Origin: Actinomadura syzygii
Lineage (GTDB): Bacteria > Actinomycetota > Actinomycetes > Streptosporangiales > Streptosporangiaceae
Length of the DNA: 64,000 nt
Assembly (NCBI RefSeq): GCF_008085905.1
Contig: NZ_VSFF01000008.1
Location: 1-64,000, forward strand
Direction of reading: 5' to 3'
This document shows, one piece after another, positions 17,329 to 25,844 of the stretch. Position numbers and translations under genes: made by a program. Within the stretch, counting starts at the first letter, position 1; every line of letters begins with the position of its first letter. Under the pieces are notes generated by a model. The model was given only the letters and a program-made list of their open reading frames with translations, did no database searches and had not been told where the DNA came from.

Positions 17329-19038
17329 GAAAGCCTCGACGAGCCCGAGGGGGCCGCGCCGCGCGGGTCCCGCGGGCGGATGCCGGCGCGCACCGGCCGG
17401 TCCGCGGCGCTCCCCGCCTCCCTCCCCCTCTCGTCCTCGCTCGGCTCCGGGGCGCGGGTGCGGCACCGTCCGGCCGCGCACCCGCCGGGGCGGCACGCCG
17501 CGAAGCCCTGCGGGCCGCCCTCGCACGCGGACGAACCCGTCCGCGCGAAGGCGTCCGTCGAGCGGCTTGGATCGCTCCAAGCACCGAAGCCGCCGGAGAC
17601 CCCCGAGCCGGAAACCCCCGTGCCGCCGAACGCTCTGGACCCGGAGACCCTGGACCCGGAGACTCTGGAGTCGAACGCCCTGGGATCGGAAGTCCTTGAG
17701 CCGGAGGCCCGCGCTCCCGGGCCGCTGGACGACGACGCCGCCGAAGAGCCGAAGACCGGCGGCATGTTCCGCTCCCTGCGCGTCCGCAACTACCGGCTGT
17801 ACGCGGCCGGGCAGGTCGTCTCGAACACCGGGACGTGGATGCAGCGCGTCGCGCAGGACTGGCTCGTCCTCGAACTCGCGCACGGCAGCGGCACCGCGCT
17901 CGGCATCACCACCGGCCTCCAGTTCCTGCCGATGCTGCTGTTCGGCCTGTGGGGCGGCGTCATCGCCGACCGCTACCCGAAGCGCCGCATCCTCGTGCTG
18001 ACGCAGGTGGCGATGGGCGTGCTCGCGCTCATCCTCGGCCTGCTCGCGATCACCGGCGCCGCGCAGGTGTGGCACGTGTACGTGCTCGCGTTCGGGCTCG
18101 GCCTCGCGACCGTCGTCGACAACCCGGCCCGCCAGTCGTTCGTGGTCGAGATGGTCGGCAAGCGCGACCTGCCGAACGCGATCGCGCTGAACAGCGCCAC
18201 CTTCAACGGCGCCAGGCTGCTCGGCCCCGCCGTCGCGGGCGTGCTGATCGCGCTGATCGGGACGGGCCCGGTGTTCCTGGTGAACGCCGCGTCGTTCGGG
18301 GCAGTCCTGTTCGGCCTGTACGCGATGCGGCCGGAGGAGCTGAGCTCCGCGCCCCCGGTCAAGCGCGCCAAGGGGCAGCTCCGCGAGGGGCTCAGCTACG
18401 TCCGCGGGCGGCGCGACCTGATGCTGGTGCTGATCCTCATCGGGTTCCTCGCCATGTTCGGCATGAACTTCGCCACGACCGTCGCGCTCGTCGCCAAGGA
18501 GACGTTCCACACCGACTCGGCGGCGTTCGGCGTCGCGTCCAGCATGCTGGCGCTCGGCGCGCTGAGCGGCGCGCTGCTCGCGGCGCGCCGGGTGGCGAGG
18601 CCGCGGCTGCGGATGCTGGTCGCGATGGGCCTGCTGTTCAGCGTGCTGGAGGTCGTGACCGGCCTGATGCCGACGTACTGGACGTTCGTGATCCTGCTCG
18701 TGCCCACCGGGATCGCGATGATGTCGATCATGACGGCGGCGAACGCGACCATGCAGCTCGGCGTGGCGCCGGAGATGCGGGGCCGCGTCATGGCGCTCTA
18801 CATGCTCGTGTTCCTCGGGTCGAACCCGATCGGCGCGCCCGCGATCGGCTGGATGGCCGAGGAGTTCGGCGCCCGGACGGGCCTCGTGCTCGGCGGGCTG
18901 ATCTCCGCCCTCGCGGCGATCGCCGTCGGCGTGATGGCCCTGCCGCGCGGGTCGGTCGGCCCGGCGCTCGCGCGGGTCCGGCGGCGGCCGGGCCCGCCGT
19001 CCGCCGGTTCCGCCTCGCGGGAGGCCGGTTCCGCGTGA
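17314..19038 (+). CDS. MFS exporter with long proline-rich N-terminal extension
   Basis: A 574-aa protein. Residues about 150-560 form an MFS transporter of the MFS_3/enterobactin-exporter-like type (MFRSLRVRNYRLYAAGQVVSNTGTWMQRVAQDWLVLEL; motif A-like GGVIADRYPKRR) with about 12 TM helices. The first 150 residues are unstructured, with repeats of the type LDPETLDPETLE and EPETPVPP. Codon use in the extension is normal high-GC3, so it appears translated from ATG 17314; ATG 17764 would give a conventional transporter but has no good site. Likely a drug or metabolite exporter controlled by the MarR protein upstream. Confidence 0.85.
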   Translation: MTSANESLDEPEGAAPRGSRGRMPARTGRSAALPASLPLSSSLGSGARVRHRPAAHPPGRHAAKPCGPPSHADEPVRAKASVERLGSLQAPKPPETPEPETPVPPNALDPETLDPETLESNALGSEVLEPEARAPGPLDDDAAEEPKTGGMFRSLRVRNYRLYAAGQVVSNTGTWMQRVAQDWLVLELAHGSGTALGITTGLQFLPMLLFGLWGGVIADRYPKRRILVLTQVAMGVLALILGLLAITGAAQVWHVYVLAFGLGLATVVDNPARQSFVVEMVGKRDLPNAIALNSATFNGARLLGPAVAGVLIALIGTGPVFLVNAASFGAVLFGLYAMRPEELSSAPPVKRAKGQLREGLSYVRGRRDLMLVLILIGFLAMFGMNFATTVALVAKETFHTDSAAFGVASSMLALGALSGALLAARRVARPRLRMLVAMGLLFSVLEVVTGLMPTYWTFVILLVPTGIAMMSIMTAANATMQLGVAPEMRGRVMALYMLVFLGSNPIGAPAIGWMAEEFGARTGLVLGGLISALAAIAVGVMALPRGSVGPALARVRRRPGPPSAGSASREAGSA

Positions 19039-19090
19039 CAACGGGTGCCATCTGCTGAAATGCTGACCAGGTGGCCCTCCGGACGCTCCC

Positions 19091-19714
19091 ATGAGGCTTT
19101 TCGTGGCGCTCGTTCCGCCGCCGGACATCCTGGACGAGCTGGAGGAGGCCGTCCGCCCGCACCGCGAGTCGGTGCCGGAGCTGAAATGGGTCAGGCGCGA
19201 GCTGATGCACGTCACGCTGACGTTCCTCGGCGAGGTCGACGACCGCACCCTCGACCGGCTGCTGCCCCGGCTGGAGCGCGCCGTCGGGCGGCATGAGCGG
19301 ATGGCGCTGTCCCTCGCGGGCGCGGGCGCGTTCCCGGGCAGCGGCGCGCACGCCCGCGTCCTGTGGACGGGCCTGTTCGGCGACCGCCGCCGGGTCGCGC
19401 GGCTCGCCGCGTCGACGACGGCGGCCGGACGCCGGGTCGGCACGATGCCCGACAAGCACCGGGGCTTCCGCCCGCACCTCACGTTGGCGCGGTCCAGAAA
19501 GCCGGTGGACGCGCGTCCGCTCATCGAGTCGCTGTCGGCGTTCGCGGGCGCCCCGTGGACGGCCGAGTCGGTCCAGCTCATCCGCAGCCACCTGCCCGGC
19601 AAGGACTACGACCAGCTGGCCTACGAGCCGCTGAAGACGTGGTCGCTGCGTCAGAGCTCGGGCGGCGGCGGAGCGGGACGGTCGGCGTCCGGCGGTCCCC
19701 AGGGCAGGCCGTAG
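19091..19714 (+). CDS. thpR: RNA 2',3'-cyclic phosphodiesterase (2H phosphoesterase)
   Basis: A 207-aa ThpR (LigT) protein. It carries the two HxTx motifs that form the 2H active site: H40-V-T-L in MHVTLTFLGEVD and H129-L-T-L in RPHLTLAR. The start MRLFVALVPP is the typical family N-terminus. It hydrolyses RNA 2',3'-cyclic phosphodiesters to 2'-phosphomonoesters. The last 20 residues are a Gly/Ser/Arg-rich tail that overlaps the convergent gene by 64 bp. No strong ribosome site at ATG 19091. Confidence 0.92.
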   Translation: MRLFVALVPPPDILDELEEAVRPHRESVPELKWVRRELMHVTLTFLGEVDDRTLDRLLPRLERAVGRHERMALSLAGAGAFPGSGAHARVLWTGLFGDRRRVARLAASTTAAGRRVGTMPDKHRGFRPHLTLARSRKPVDARPLIESLSAFAGAPWTAESVQLIRSHLPGKDYDQLAYEPLKTWSLRQSSGGGGAGRSASGGPQGRP

Positions 19715-21831
19715 CGCTCGCACGCGCGGCGCAGCGCGTCCAGGTCGGGCGGGAACGCGACCTGCCGCAGCACCCGCCCGGAGGGGCTCCACACCACGAG
19801 CCGCGGCATCCGCTCGGCGGCCTCGTCGATACCGACGCCGCCGACCCGGTCGCGGCCGAGGTTCCACTCGACCCGGCCGCGCCGCGTGACGACGGCGAGC
19901 CCCGCCGACGACACCCGCAGCTGCGGACGGTTCCGGTCGTACAGCCAGTAGCCGACCAGCCCGATGAGCAGCCCGGCGGGCGCCGACCACGACGCCGTCC
20001 GGTCGAACCCGCCGAGTTCGGGGCCGAGCCACACCGCGCCCAGCAGCGCCACCGCCTCGCACAGCAGGACGCTCATCCCGTACGTGCCGACGCGGGAGCG
20101 GCGGGTCGCGTCGAGGAGCGCGCCCGGCGCGGTGGCCGGGTCGGGCGGTGCGGGCACGGTGAACGTCACGTCGTGCTCGTCCAGCAGCTCCGCCTGCGCC
20201 GCCCCGCCGGACCCTCCGTCCCGCGCGGCGCTCTGCGCGGGCAGCGACGCGGGCGCGGGCCCGGCCGACTCCTCCTCCGGGACGGCCAGCGTCGAGACGG
20301 CGGAGTGGAACGCGGCGCTCAGGTAGGCGTCGTACTCGGCGTCGTTCACCGGCAGCCCCGCGCGGCGCGCCGCGTCGCGCAGGTCGGTCCGGGAGATGCG
20401 GAGCGCCGACAGCGGCGCGGCGAAGAACTCGTCGCCGTCGGTGTCGTACAGCCGGACCCAGGCGTGCCCGCCGATCGTCAGCAGCTCGATGCCGCCGATG
20501 CGGTCCTCCGGCATCTTCAGCACGACGTCGCCCGCCGCGTCGGCCCAGCCGAGGCCGCCGTCGGCGACGACCAGCCGCCCGCCCGGGACCTGCGAGAACA
20601 CCTCGGGCAGCCCCTCCAGGCCGTACTGCGGGCGGCGCGGCGCCCGCGCCCCCGGCGTGATCACCCGGTAGCCGTGGTCGTCGAGGGCGTGCGCGAGCTG
20701 GAAGCCGTCCAGGCCGTAAGCGGGCAGCCGGGCGAGGAGTTCGAGCCGGTGCCCGAACGCCAGCGCGGCGAGGTCGGCGCGGCGCGGCTCGCCGCTCACC
20801 GGGTCGAGCCGCAGGCCGGGGCCGACGACGACGGCGGCGACGTCGCCCGCGCGCAGGTCCTGCGCCTCGCGGCGGCGGCCGGGACGGGCCCGCACCAGCA
20901 GCCGCTCGGCTGTGATCGTCCAGTGCACCCGGGCGGCGCGCAGCAGCCGGCGGCGCGCGGCGAGGACGCCGCCGATGGCGGCGAGCGTCCAGCAGCCGGC
21001 GGCGAGCCGGGCGCCGAACGCGCTCGTCCCGTCCACCGCGATCCGGACGATCATGACGACGCCGAGCAGCGCGGTCAGCGTGCCGAGGAGCACGACCCGG
21101 CGGCGGCTCGGCAGCGGCTCCGGCGTGTCGAGCCGCTGCTCGTCGCCCGTCCCGCGCACGGACCGCCCGGCCGCCCGGACGGACGGCTCGTGCGCCGCCG
21201 CCATGAGCGCCGCCTCCTGGTCGAGCAGCCGCCGCTCCGCCGCGTGGTCGCGGGGGAGGGTGCCGCCGCCGGGGACGTCGTCGTCCAGGCCGGGGACGCT
21301 GAGCGCCTCGTCCAGCGCGGGGTCGAGCAGGTCGCTGGCCTCGCCGTCCAGGACGTGCATGGGGATGCCGAGCCGCCGCGCCGTCACGAACACGGCGAGC
21401 GGCTCCAGGCCCATCGTGGTCATCCCGCCGACGGCGGTACGGCCGAAGCGGTGGAACACGGTCAGGACGCCGTCGCCGGTCGTGATGGCCAGGGCGTCGA
21501 TCCTGGACCGCTCGTAGGAGACCGCGTTCAGCCCGTCCGGCCCGATCTGCTCGAGCCCGGCCGCCGACAGCCGCCAGTACGGCCGCGGTCGCCGCCGCCG
21601 CGCCTCCGGGACGGCGCCGAGCAGCCAGGGGATCGCCGCGACCGCCCCGATCAGCGCCGCCCACAGCCACACCGGCCGGATCGGCAGCAGCGCGAGCGCC
21701 ACCGCCAGGAGGGCGAACGGCCCGGCCGCGACCGGACGCCACCGGCCGCCAGGACCCGCGAGGCCCACCAGCTCATGCTCCACAGTCCGCATCCTCACAC
21801 GGGCCCCCGAGGGCCCGTCGCCCCCTTCCAC
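19651..21831 (-). CDS. Membrane protein with repeated TM-pair/PH-like modules, function unknown
   Basis: A 726-aa protein. Hydrophobic pairs lie at about 35-72, 248-298 and 575-625. Each is followed by a stretch of similar flavour: YWRLSAAGLEQIG..., HWTITAERLLVRA..., and QLRVSSAGLAVVTRRGRVEWNLGRDRV. These look like bacterial PH-like domains, each ending near an [RE]RxGLP segment (RRLGIP, RRAGLP, ERYGLPWG). A Pro/Ala/Glu-rich linker is at 510-560. The GTG start at 21831 is chosen for GGAGGG ten bases upstream; ATG 21792 is possible. I do not recognise a named family. Location: cytoplasmic membrane with cytosolic modules. Confidence 0.78.
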   Translation of the reverse strand: MEGGDGPSGARVRMRTVEHELVGLAGPGGRWRPVAAGPFALLAVALALLPIRPVWLWAALIGAVAAIPWLLGAVPEARRRRPRPYWRLSAAGLEQIGPDGLNAVSYERSRIDALAITTGDGVLTVFHRFGRTAVGGMTTMGLEPLAVFVTARRLGIPMHVLDGEASDLLDPALDEALSVPGLDDDVPGGGTLPRDHAAERRLLDQEAALMAAAHEPSVRAAGRSVRGTGDEQRLDTPEPLPSRRRVVLLGTLTALLGVVMIVRIAVDGTSAFGARLAAGCWTLAAIGGVLAARRRLLRAARVHWTITAERLLVRARPGRRREAQDLRAGDVAAVVVGPGLRLDPVSGEPRRADLAALAFGHRLELLARLPAYGLDGFQLAHALDDHGYRVITPGARAPRRPQYGLEGLPEVFSQVPGGRLVVADGGLGWADAAGDVVLKMPEDRIGGIELLTIGGHAWVRLYDTDGDEFFAAPLSALRISRTDLRDAARRAGLPVNDAEYDAYLSAAFHSAVSTLAVPEEESAGPAPASLPAQSAARDGGSGGAAQAELLDEHDVTFTVPAPPDPATAPGALLDATRRSRVGTYGMSVLLCEAVALLGAVWLGPELGGFDRTASWSAPAGLLIGLVGYWLYDRNRPQLRVSSAGLAVVTRRGRVEWNLGRDRVGGVGIDEAAERMPRLVVWSPSGRVLRQVAFPPDLDALRRACERYGLPWGPPDADRPAPPPPEL

Positions 21832-21908
21832 GATCCGATCGCCCTCCGGAACCGACTTCCATCGCGCCGGTCAGGTCGAGCCGTCCGCTTGCGTCACTCG
21901 CGTCCCGC

Positions 21909-22937
21909 CTACGCCCCCCGTCTCCGCACCAACCCGTATCCCACGGCGCCCGCGATCGCGAGCGCCAGGAACAGGCCCACCCTCGTGTTCGTCGCGTCCT
22001 TGCGTCCGGATTCCGGGCCGCCCGCCTCTCCCGCGTTGTTCGGCCCCTTCCCGGACGGCGGCGACGACGGACGCGCCTCCTCCGGCAGCGGGATCCGGTA
22101 GACCGGCTGGCCCTTGCCCTCGGAGCCGACCAGGATGGAACGGCCGTCCGGCATGTAGGTCACGGACTCGCCCTGCTTCTGCATCGGCAGGTCGATCGTC
22201 TTGAGCGTCCTGCCGGGCCTGCCGTCCGGGCCGACCTCGTAGAAGCGGGCGCCGAAGTACGTCCGGACGACGCAGGTGCGGCCGTCCGGGGAGAACGCGC
22301 CGTCGGTCGCGATGGGCGGCGCGTCGCCGACCTTGCGCAGCGTGTTGAAACCGCCGGTGCTGAGCCGGGCCGGGGCCTCGTAGAGCTTGCCGCCGAACAG
22401 CTTGCTGGCGATGTAGAGCCGGTTCGTGCGCGGGTTGATCATGACGGTCTCGGCGTTGCGCGGGCCGTCGGCGTACTTGACCCGGAACGCCGTCGCGCGC
22501 AGCGTCTGGCTCCGCATCCGCGTGGGTTCCGGGACGCGGTACACCGTCACGTACGGCCAGGCCCCGCCGAGGTTGTCGCCGATGTCCGCGACGAAGATCG
22601 CCGGACGTCCGGCGGAGTCCCTGCCGAGCGCCATGCCCTCCCAGTCGCGGGCGCCCGCGCCCGCGACCGTGAACACCGCGCGGACCCGGCCGTCCATGCC
22701 GAGCGCGTAGACGCGCGGGATGCCGCCCGAGTCGTTGTGCGTGTACACGATGCCGGGATGCCGCGTGCTGGCCGCGAGCCCGCTGGACTCCAGGATGCGC
22801 GGATCGTTGATCGTGAACGCGACCTTCTCGTCGTCGTCGCCCGCCGCCGCGGCGGCGGCCGGGGCGAGGGCGCAGCACGCCGTCCCGACGGCCGTCAGCG
22901 CGGCTCCGGCGCGAAGGGCCCACCCGTTGCCCGCCAT
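21909..22937 (-). CDS. Secreted, C-terminally anchored beta-propeller-like protein
   Basis: A 342-aa protein with an N-terminal signal peptide (residues 1-33, ending AAAAAAG), a body of repeated blades (SGLAASTRHPGIVYTHNDSGG, FVADIGDNLG, TNRLYIASKLFGGKLYEA, AFSPDGRTCVVRTY, TYMPDGRSILVGSEG), a Pro/Ser/Gly linker, and a final TM helix with RRRGA. It is probably exposed outside the membrane. Blade pattern and SPDG motifs suggest a six-bladed or WD40/NHL-like propeller; no catalytic site is seen. ATG 22937 after GATCGGGGC. Downstream partner on the same strand is the 726-aa membrane gene. Confidence 0.83.
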   Translation of the reverse strand: MAGNGWALRAGAALTAVGTACCALAPAAAAAAGDDDEKVAFTINDPRILESSGLAASTRHPGIVYTHNDSGGIPRVYALGMDGRVRAVFTVAGAGARDWEGMALGRDSAGRPAIFVADIGDNLGGAWPYVTVYRVPEPTRMRSQTLRATAFRVKYADGPRNAETVMINPRTNRLYIASKLFGGKLYEAPARLSTGGFNTLRKVGDAPPIATDGAFSPDGRTCVVRTYFGARFYEVGPDGRPGRTLKTIDLPMQKQGESVTYMPDGRSILVGSEGKGQPVYRIPLPEEARPSSPPSGKGPNNAGEAGGPESGRKDATNTRVGLFLALAIAGAVGYGLVRRRGA

Positions 22938-22986
22938 GCCCCGATCATCCCCGTTCCGCGCCCCGTCGATCATGCCCGCGCCATGG

Positions 22987-23070
22987 TCACTGGAGCAGCG
23001 CACCGACGACCACGGCCAGGACGAGCGCGGTCAGCACGGTGGGGAGCAGCCAGCGGGGCGCGCGGTTCAC
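22987..23070 (-). CDS. Possible 27-aa single-TM peptide
   Basis: A short frame from GTG 23070 encodes a basic N-terminus (VNRAPRW) and one hydrophobic helix ending in TAG. GC3 is high and the composition is exactly that of actinobacterial one-helix mini-proteins, but the ribosome site is weak (GGACCC) and length gives little statistical support. It would be co-directional with the propeller gene and divergent from the amidotransferase-like gene. Confidence 0.4.
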   Translation of the reverse strand: MNRAPRWLLPTVLTALVLAVVVGALLQ

Positions 23071-23137
23071 GGGTCCGAGCTTATTCGGCCGCCCGAGCGA
23101 CGCGAACCGTCCACCCATGATCTGCATCTCATCGTTC

Positions 23138-24067
23138 ATGTGCGGATTGTTCGGGGTGGTTCGCTCTCCCTTCGCCGACGACCCGGGCCGGGCGTCGGAC
23201 GTCTTCGTCACGCTGGGCGCGCTCGCCGAGGAGCGCGGCGCCGACGCGGCCGGGCTGGCCCTGCTCGGCGACTGGCCGGGGCTCGGCGGCCCGGACGCGG
23301 GCGGGGGCTGCCGTGTCGTGAAGGGCCGGGGCCGCTTCTCGGCGATCTGGCGGCCCGAGTTCCTGCCGGAGCTCGACCGCGCGCCCGTCGCGCTCGGCCA
23401 CACCCGGTGGGCGACGCAGGGCGCGCCGGTCGAGGCCGACGACGCGAGCCCGATGGTCGTCCCGGGGACGGCCGCGCTGCCGCGTCCCGGACGGCCCTCC
23501 GCCGGGGTCGTGGGCACGCACGACGGCGACGCCGACGCCGCCGACCTGCGGGCCCGCCACGCGCTGCCGCCCGCCGCCGGGACGACCGGCGGCGAGCCGA
23601 TCCTCCAGCTCCTCGCGGGCTGCGCCGGGCCGTCCGACGCGGCGGGCGTTCTCGCCTCGCTGGTCGGACGGGCCGCGCTGGCGTGGGTCGACCGCGACCG
23701 TCCGACCGTGGTGCACCTGGCCCGCGCGGCGCTCAGCCCGCTGACCGTCGCCGTCGACACCGACCAGAACCTCTACTGGGCGTCCAACCCGCGCTGGTTC
23801 CGCGAGGTCGAGCGGCACACGCGGGTCGAGTTCGCCGCCGCCGTCATGCTGCGCGAGGGCACCTACATGAAGATCGGAACGGAGACCCGTCCCGGCCGCC
23901 GCGACCGTCCCGGCGTCCTCGCGACGGAGAGCTTCGTGCCCACCGCCCGCGCCGCCGACCTCGACGACCGCGTCTGGACGGGTTTCACCGCCGCCGACGA
24001 GCACCGCGACCGCACCACCCTCCGCCACCGCCTCGCCACCCCGGCCCGCCTGCAGACCGTCGCCTGA
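23138..24067 (+). CDS. Class II glutamine amidotransferase-like protein with altered active site
   Basis: A 309-aa protein with the fold of N-terminal-nucleophile glutaminase domains. Met-Cys at the start (MCGLFGVV) supplies the Cys nucleophile after Met removal, and ALGHTRWATQGAP at 86-97 is the conserved glutamine-binding strand. The expected oxyanion Asn-Gly is Asp-Gly here (GTHDGD, 127-131), and the Asp of the usual TDTE motif is replaced (TTGGEP). No synthase domain follows. ATG 23138 is fixed by the Cys2 requirement; no ribosome site is visible, so the message may be leaderless. Activity is therefore uncertain. Confidence 0.8.
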   Translation: MCGLFGVVRSPFADDPGRASDVFVTLGALAEERGADAAGLALLGDWPGLGGPDAGGGCRVVKGRGRFSAIWRPEFLPELDRAPVALGHTRWATQGAPVEADDASPMVVPGTAALPRPGRPSAGVVGTHDGDADAADLRARHALPPAAGTTGGEPILQLLAGCAGPSDAAGVLASLVGRAALAWVDRDRPTVVHLARAALSPLTVAVDTDQNLYWASNPRWFREVERHTRVEFAAAVMLREGTYMKIGTETRPGRRDRPGVLATESFVPTARAADLDDRVWTGFTAADEHRDRTTLRHRLATPARLQTVA

Positions 24068-24208
24068 GCCCCAGCCACCGGTTACGGGACAGGCACGCGG
24101 AGCGAGCTCTGCGAGCGCAGCGGGCATGCCCGGCGCGCCGCGTCCCCGCAGCGGCGGGAGCGCCAGCGACCAGAGCGAGGAGACCCGTGCCGCGCAGCCG
24201 GGGGGCTC

Positions 24209-24224
24209 GGGGGGTCGCCCCCCC
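24209..24224. terminator. GC hairpin between convergent genes
   Basis: GGGGGG (24209-24214), a TCG loop and a run of C (24218-24224) followed by GATTAACT lie 7 bp before the serC stop. The 160 bp between the amidotransferase-like gene and serC otherwise hold only GC-rich, purine-biased sequence without an ORF. It may terminate both convergent transcripts. There is no T-tract. Confidence 0.45.
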
Positions 24225-24230
24225 GATTAA

Positions 24231-25367
24231 CTAGAGGCGCTCTACGACGTAGTCGATGCAGGTGGTGAGGGACTCCACGTCGTCAGGGGCGATCGCGGGG
24301 AACATGCCGATGCGGAGCTGGTTGCGGCCGAGCTTGCGGTAGGGCTCGGTGTCGACGATCCCGTTGGCCCGCAGGACCTTCGCGACGGCGGCGGCGTCCA
24401 CCTCGTCGGAGAAGTCGATCGTGCCGACGACCTGGGAGCGCTGCGCCGGGTCGACCACGAACGGCGTCGTGTAGGACGTCTTCTCGGCCCAGGTGTAGAG
24501 CCGCCCGGACGAGTCGGCCGTGCGGGACGTGGTCCAGTCGAGCCCGCCCTGGCCGTTCATCCACTCGATCTGGTCGGCGAGGAGCAGGAGCGTCGCCACG
24601 GCCGGGGTGTTGTAGGTCTGGTCCTTGGCGGAGTTGTCGACCGCGGTCTTGAGGTTGAGGAACTCCGGGATGTACCGGTCGGACATGGCGATCTCGTTGA
24701 TCCGCTCCAGCGCGGCCGGGGACGCGAGCGCCACCCACAGGCCGCCGTCCGCCGCGAAGCACTTCTGCGGGGCGAAGTAGTAGACGTCGGTCTCGCTGAC
24801 GTCCACGGGGAGGCCGCCCGCGCCGGACGTGGCGTCCACCAGGACGAGGCCCTCGCGGGCGATCGTCCCGGCCGGGCGCGCGACGTTCAGCGCGACGCCG
24901 GTGGACGTCTCGTTGTGGGTGAGGGCGTAGACGTCCACGTCCTCTTCGGCGGACGCCTCGGGGTGAGTCCCGGGCGGGCTGGAGATGACCGTCGGGTCCC
25001 CGAGCCAGGGGGCGGACGTGGTGACCTTGGCGAACTTGCTGGAGAACTCGCCGAACGTCAGGTGCTGCGACCGCTGCCGGACGAGCCCGAACGCGGCGGC
25101 GTCCCAGAACGCGGTGGTCCCACCGTTGCCGAGCAGGACCTCGTACCCCTCGGGTAGCGAGAACAGCTCGCCGAGGCCCTCGCGGATGCGTCCGACCAGG
25201 GACTTCACCGGCTTCTGCCGGTGCGACGTCCCCATGTAGGCCGAGCCCGACTCGGCGAGCGCGGCGAGCTGCTCCGGGCGGACCTTCGACGGCCCGCACC
25301 CGAAGCGGCCGTCCGCGGGCTTGAGGTCGGCGGGAATGTCAATGGCTGGATTCGCGCTTTCGGTCAC
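24231..25367 (-). CDS. serC: Phosphoserine aminotransferase
   Basis: A 378-aa class-V PLP aminotransferase of the actinobacterial SerC type. It converts 3-phosphohydroxypyruvate plus glutamate to O-phosphoserine and 2-oxoglutarate in serine synthesis, and can serve pyridoxine synthesis in some bacteria. The PLP lysine is K202 in YYFAPQKCFAADGG; GCGPSKVRPEQL near the start, NGGTTAFWD (81-89) and GRNQLRIGMFPAI near the end are family motifs. GTG 25367 begins 10 bp after the stop of the small membrane gene upstream with no clear Shine-Dalgarno, so the two are probably co-transcribed. Confidence 0.95.
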   Translation of the reverse strand: MTESANPAIDIPADLKPADGRFGCGPSKVRPEQLAALAESGSAYMGTSHRQKPVKSLVGRIREGLGELFSLPEGYEVLLGNGGTTAFWDAAAFGLVRQRSQHLTFGEFSSKFAKVTTSAPWLGDPTVISSPPGTHPEASAEEDVDVYALTHNETSTGVALNVARPAGTIAREGLVLVDATSGAGGLPVDVSETDVYYFAPQKCFAADGGLWVALASPAALERINEIAMSDRYIPEFLNLKTAVDNSAKDQTYNTPAVATLLLLADQIEWMNGQGGLDWTTSRTADSSGRLYTWAEKTSYTTPFVVDPAQRSQVVGTIDFSDEVDAAAVAKVLRANGIVDTEPYRKLGRNQLRIGMFPAIAPDDVESLTTCIDYVVERL

Positions 25368-25377
25368 TCACACAAGG

Positions 25378-25665
25378 CTACTTCACCCCGTGCTTCGCCC
25401 TGTGCACGACCCACGCGACCAGGGTCACAAGCGCGGCGGCGCAGATCCCGCCGACCACGGCGGGCGGGTAGATCCAGTCGTCGCCGCGCGCGTGCGCCTG
25501 GATCGCGGTCCGCGCGGAGTCGTAGGTCAGGAAGGCCAGGAACAGCGCGACGAGGACGATCGCGACGCGCCCCGACAGGGCGTTGACCTCGCGGCGGCGT
25601 GCCTCGCGCTCCGCCTCGAAGCGCTCCGCCTCGTAGCGCTCCGACTCCGCTGGGTCTTCACTCAT
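25378..25665 (-). CDS. Small two-TM protein upstream of serC
   Basis: A 95-aa protein: an N-terminal highly charged helix with near-repeats of Glu-Arg-Tyr/Phe-Glu-Ala (residues 5-28, likely coiled coil), a TM helix at about 33-53, a short loop with ARGDDWIYPP, and a second TM at about 66-88. ATG 25665. It lies 10 bp before serC and reads in the same direction. No family recognised. Role in serine metabolism is not implied by the sequence. Confidence 0.72.
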   Translation of the reverse strand: MSEDPAESERYEAERFEAEREARRREVNALSGRVAIVLVALFLAFLTYDSARTAIQAHARGDDWIYPPAVVGGICAAALVTLVAWVVHRAKHGVK

Positions 25666-25844
25666 GTCGCCAATGATGACAAAGTGGCTGGGTTTCCGAT
25701 GCGATCGTCCCGTATCGGGATGTTTCGCTCCTTTCTGGGACGTACCACGTCCAATGCGGATAAAGCGGGAGGGGTCTCGGGGAGGCGCCAGGAGGATCGA
25801 CGTCACACAGGGGGCGTCACACAGGGGAAAGCGAGGCGTGCGAC

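Noticed and set aside
24068..24208. Purine-rich stretch with GCGAGC-type short repeats after the amidotransferase-like gene
   Set aside because: No consistent unit, no ORF and no RNA fold beyond the hairpin already listed.
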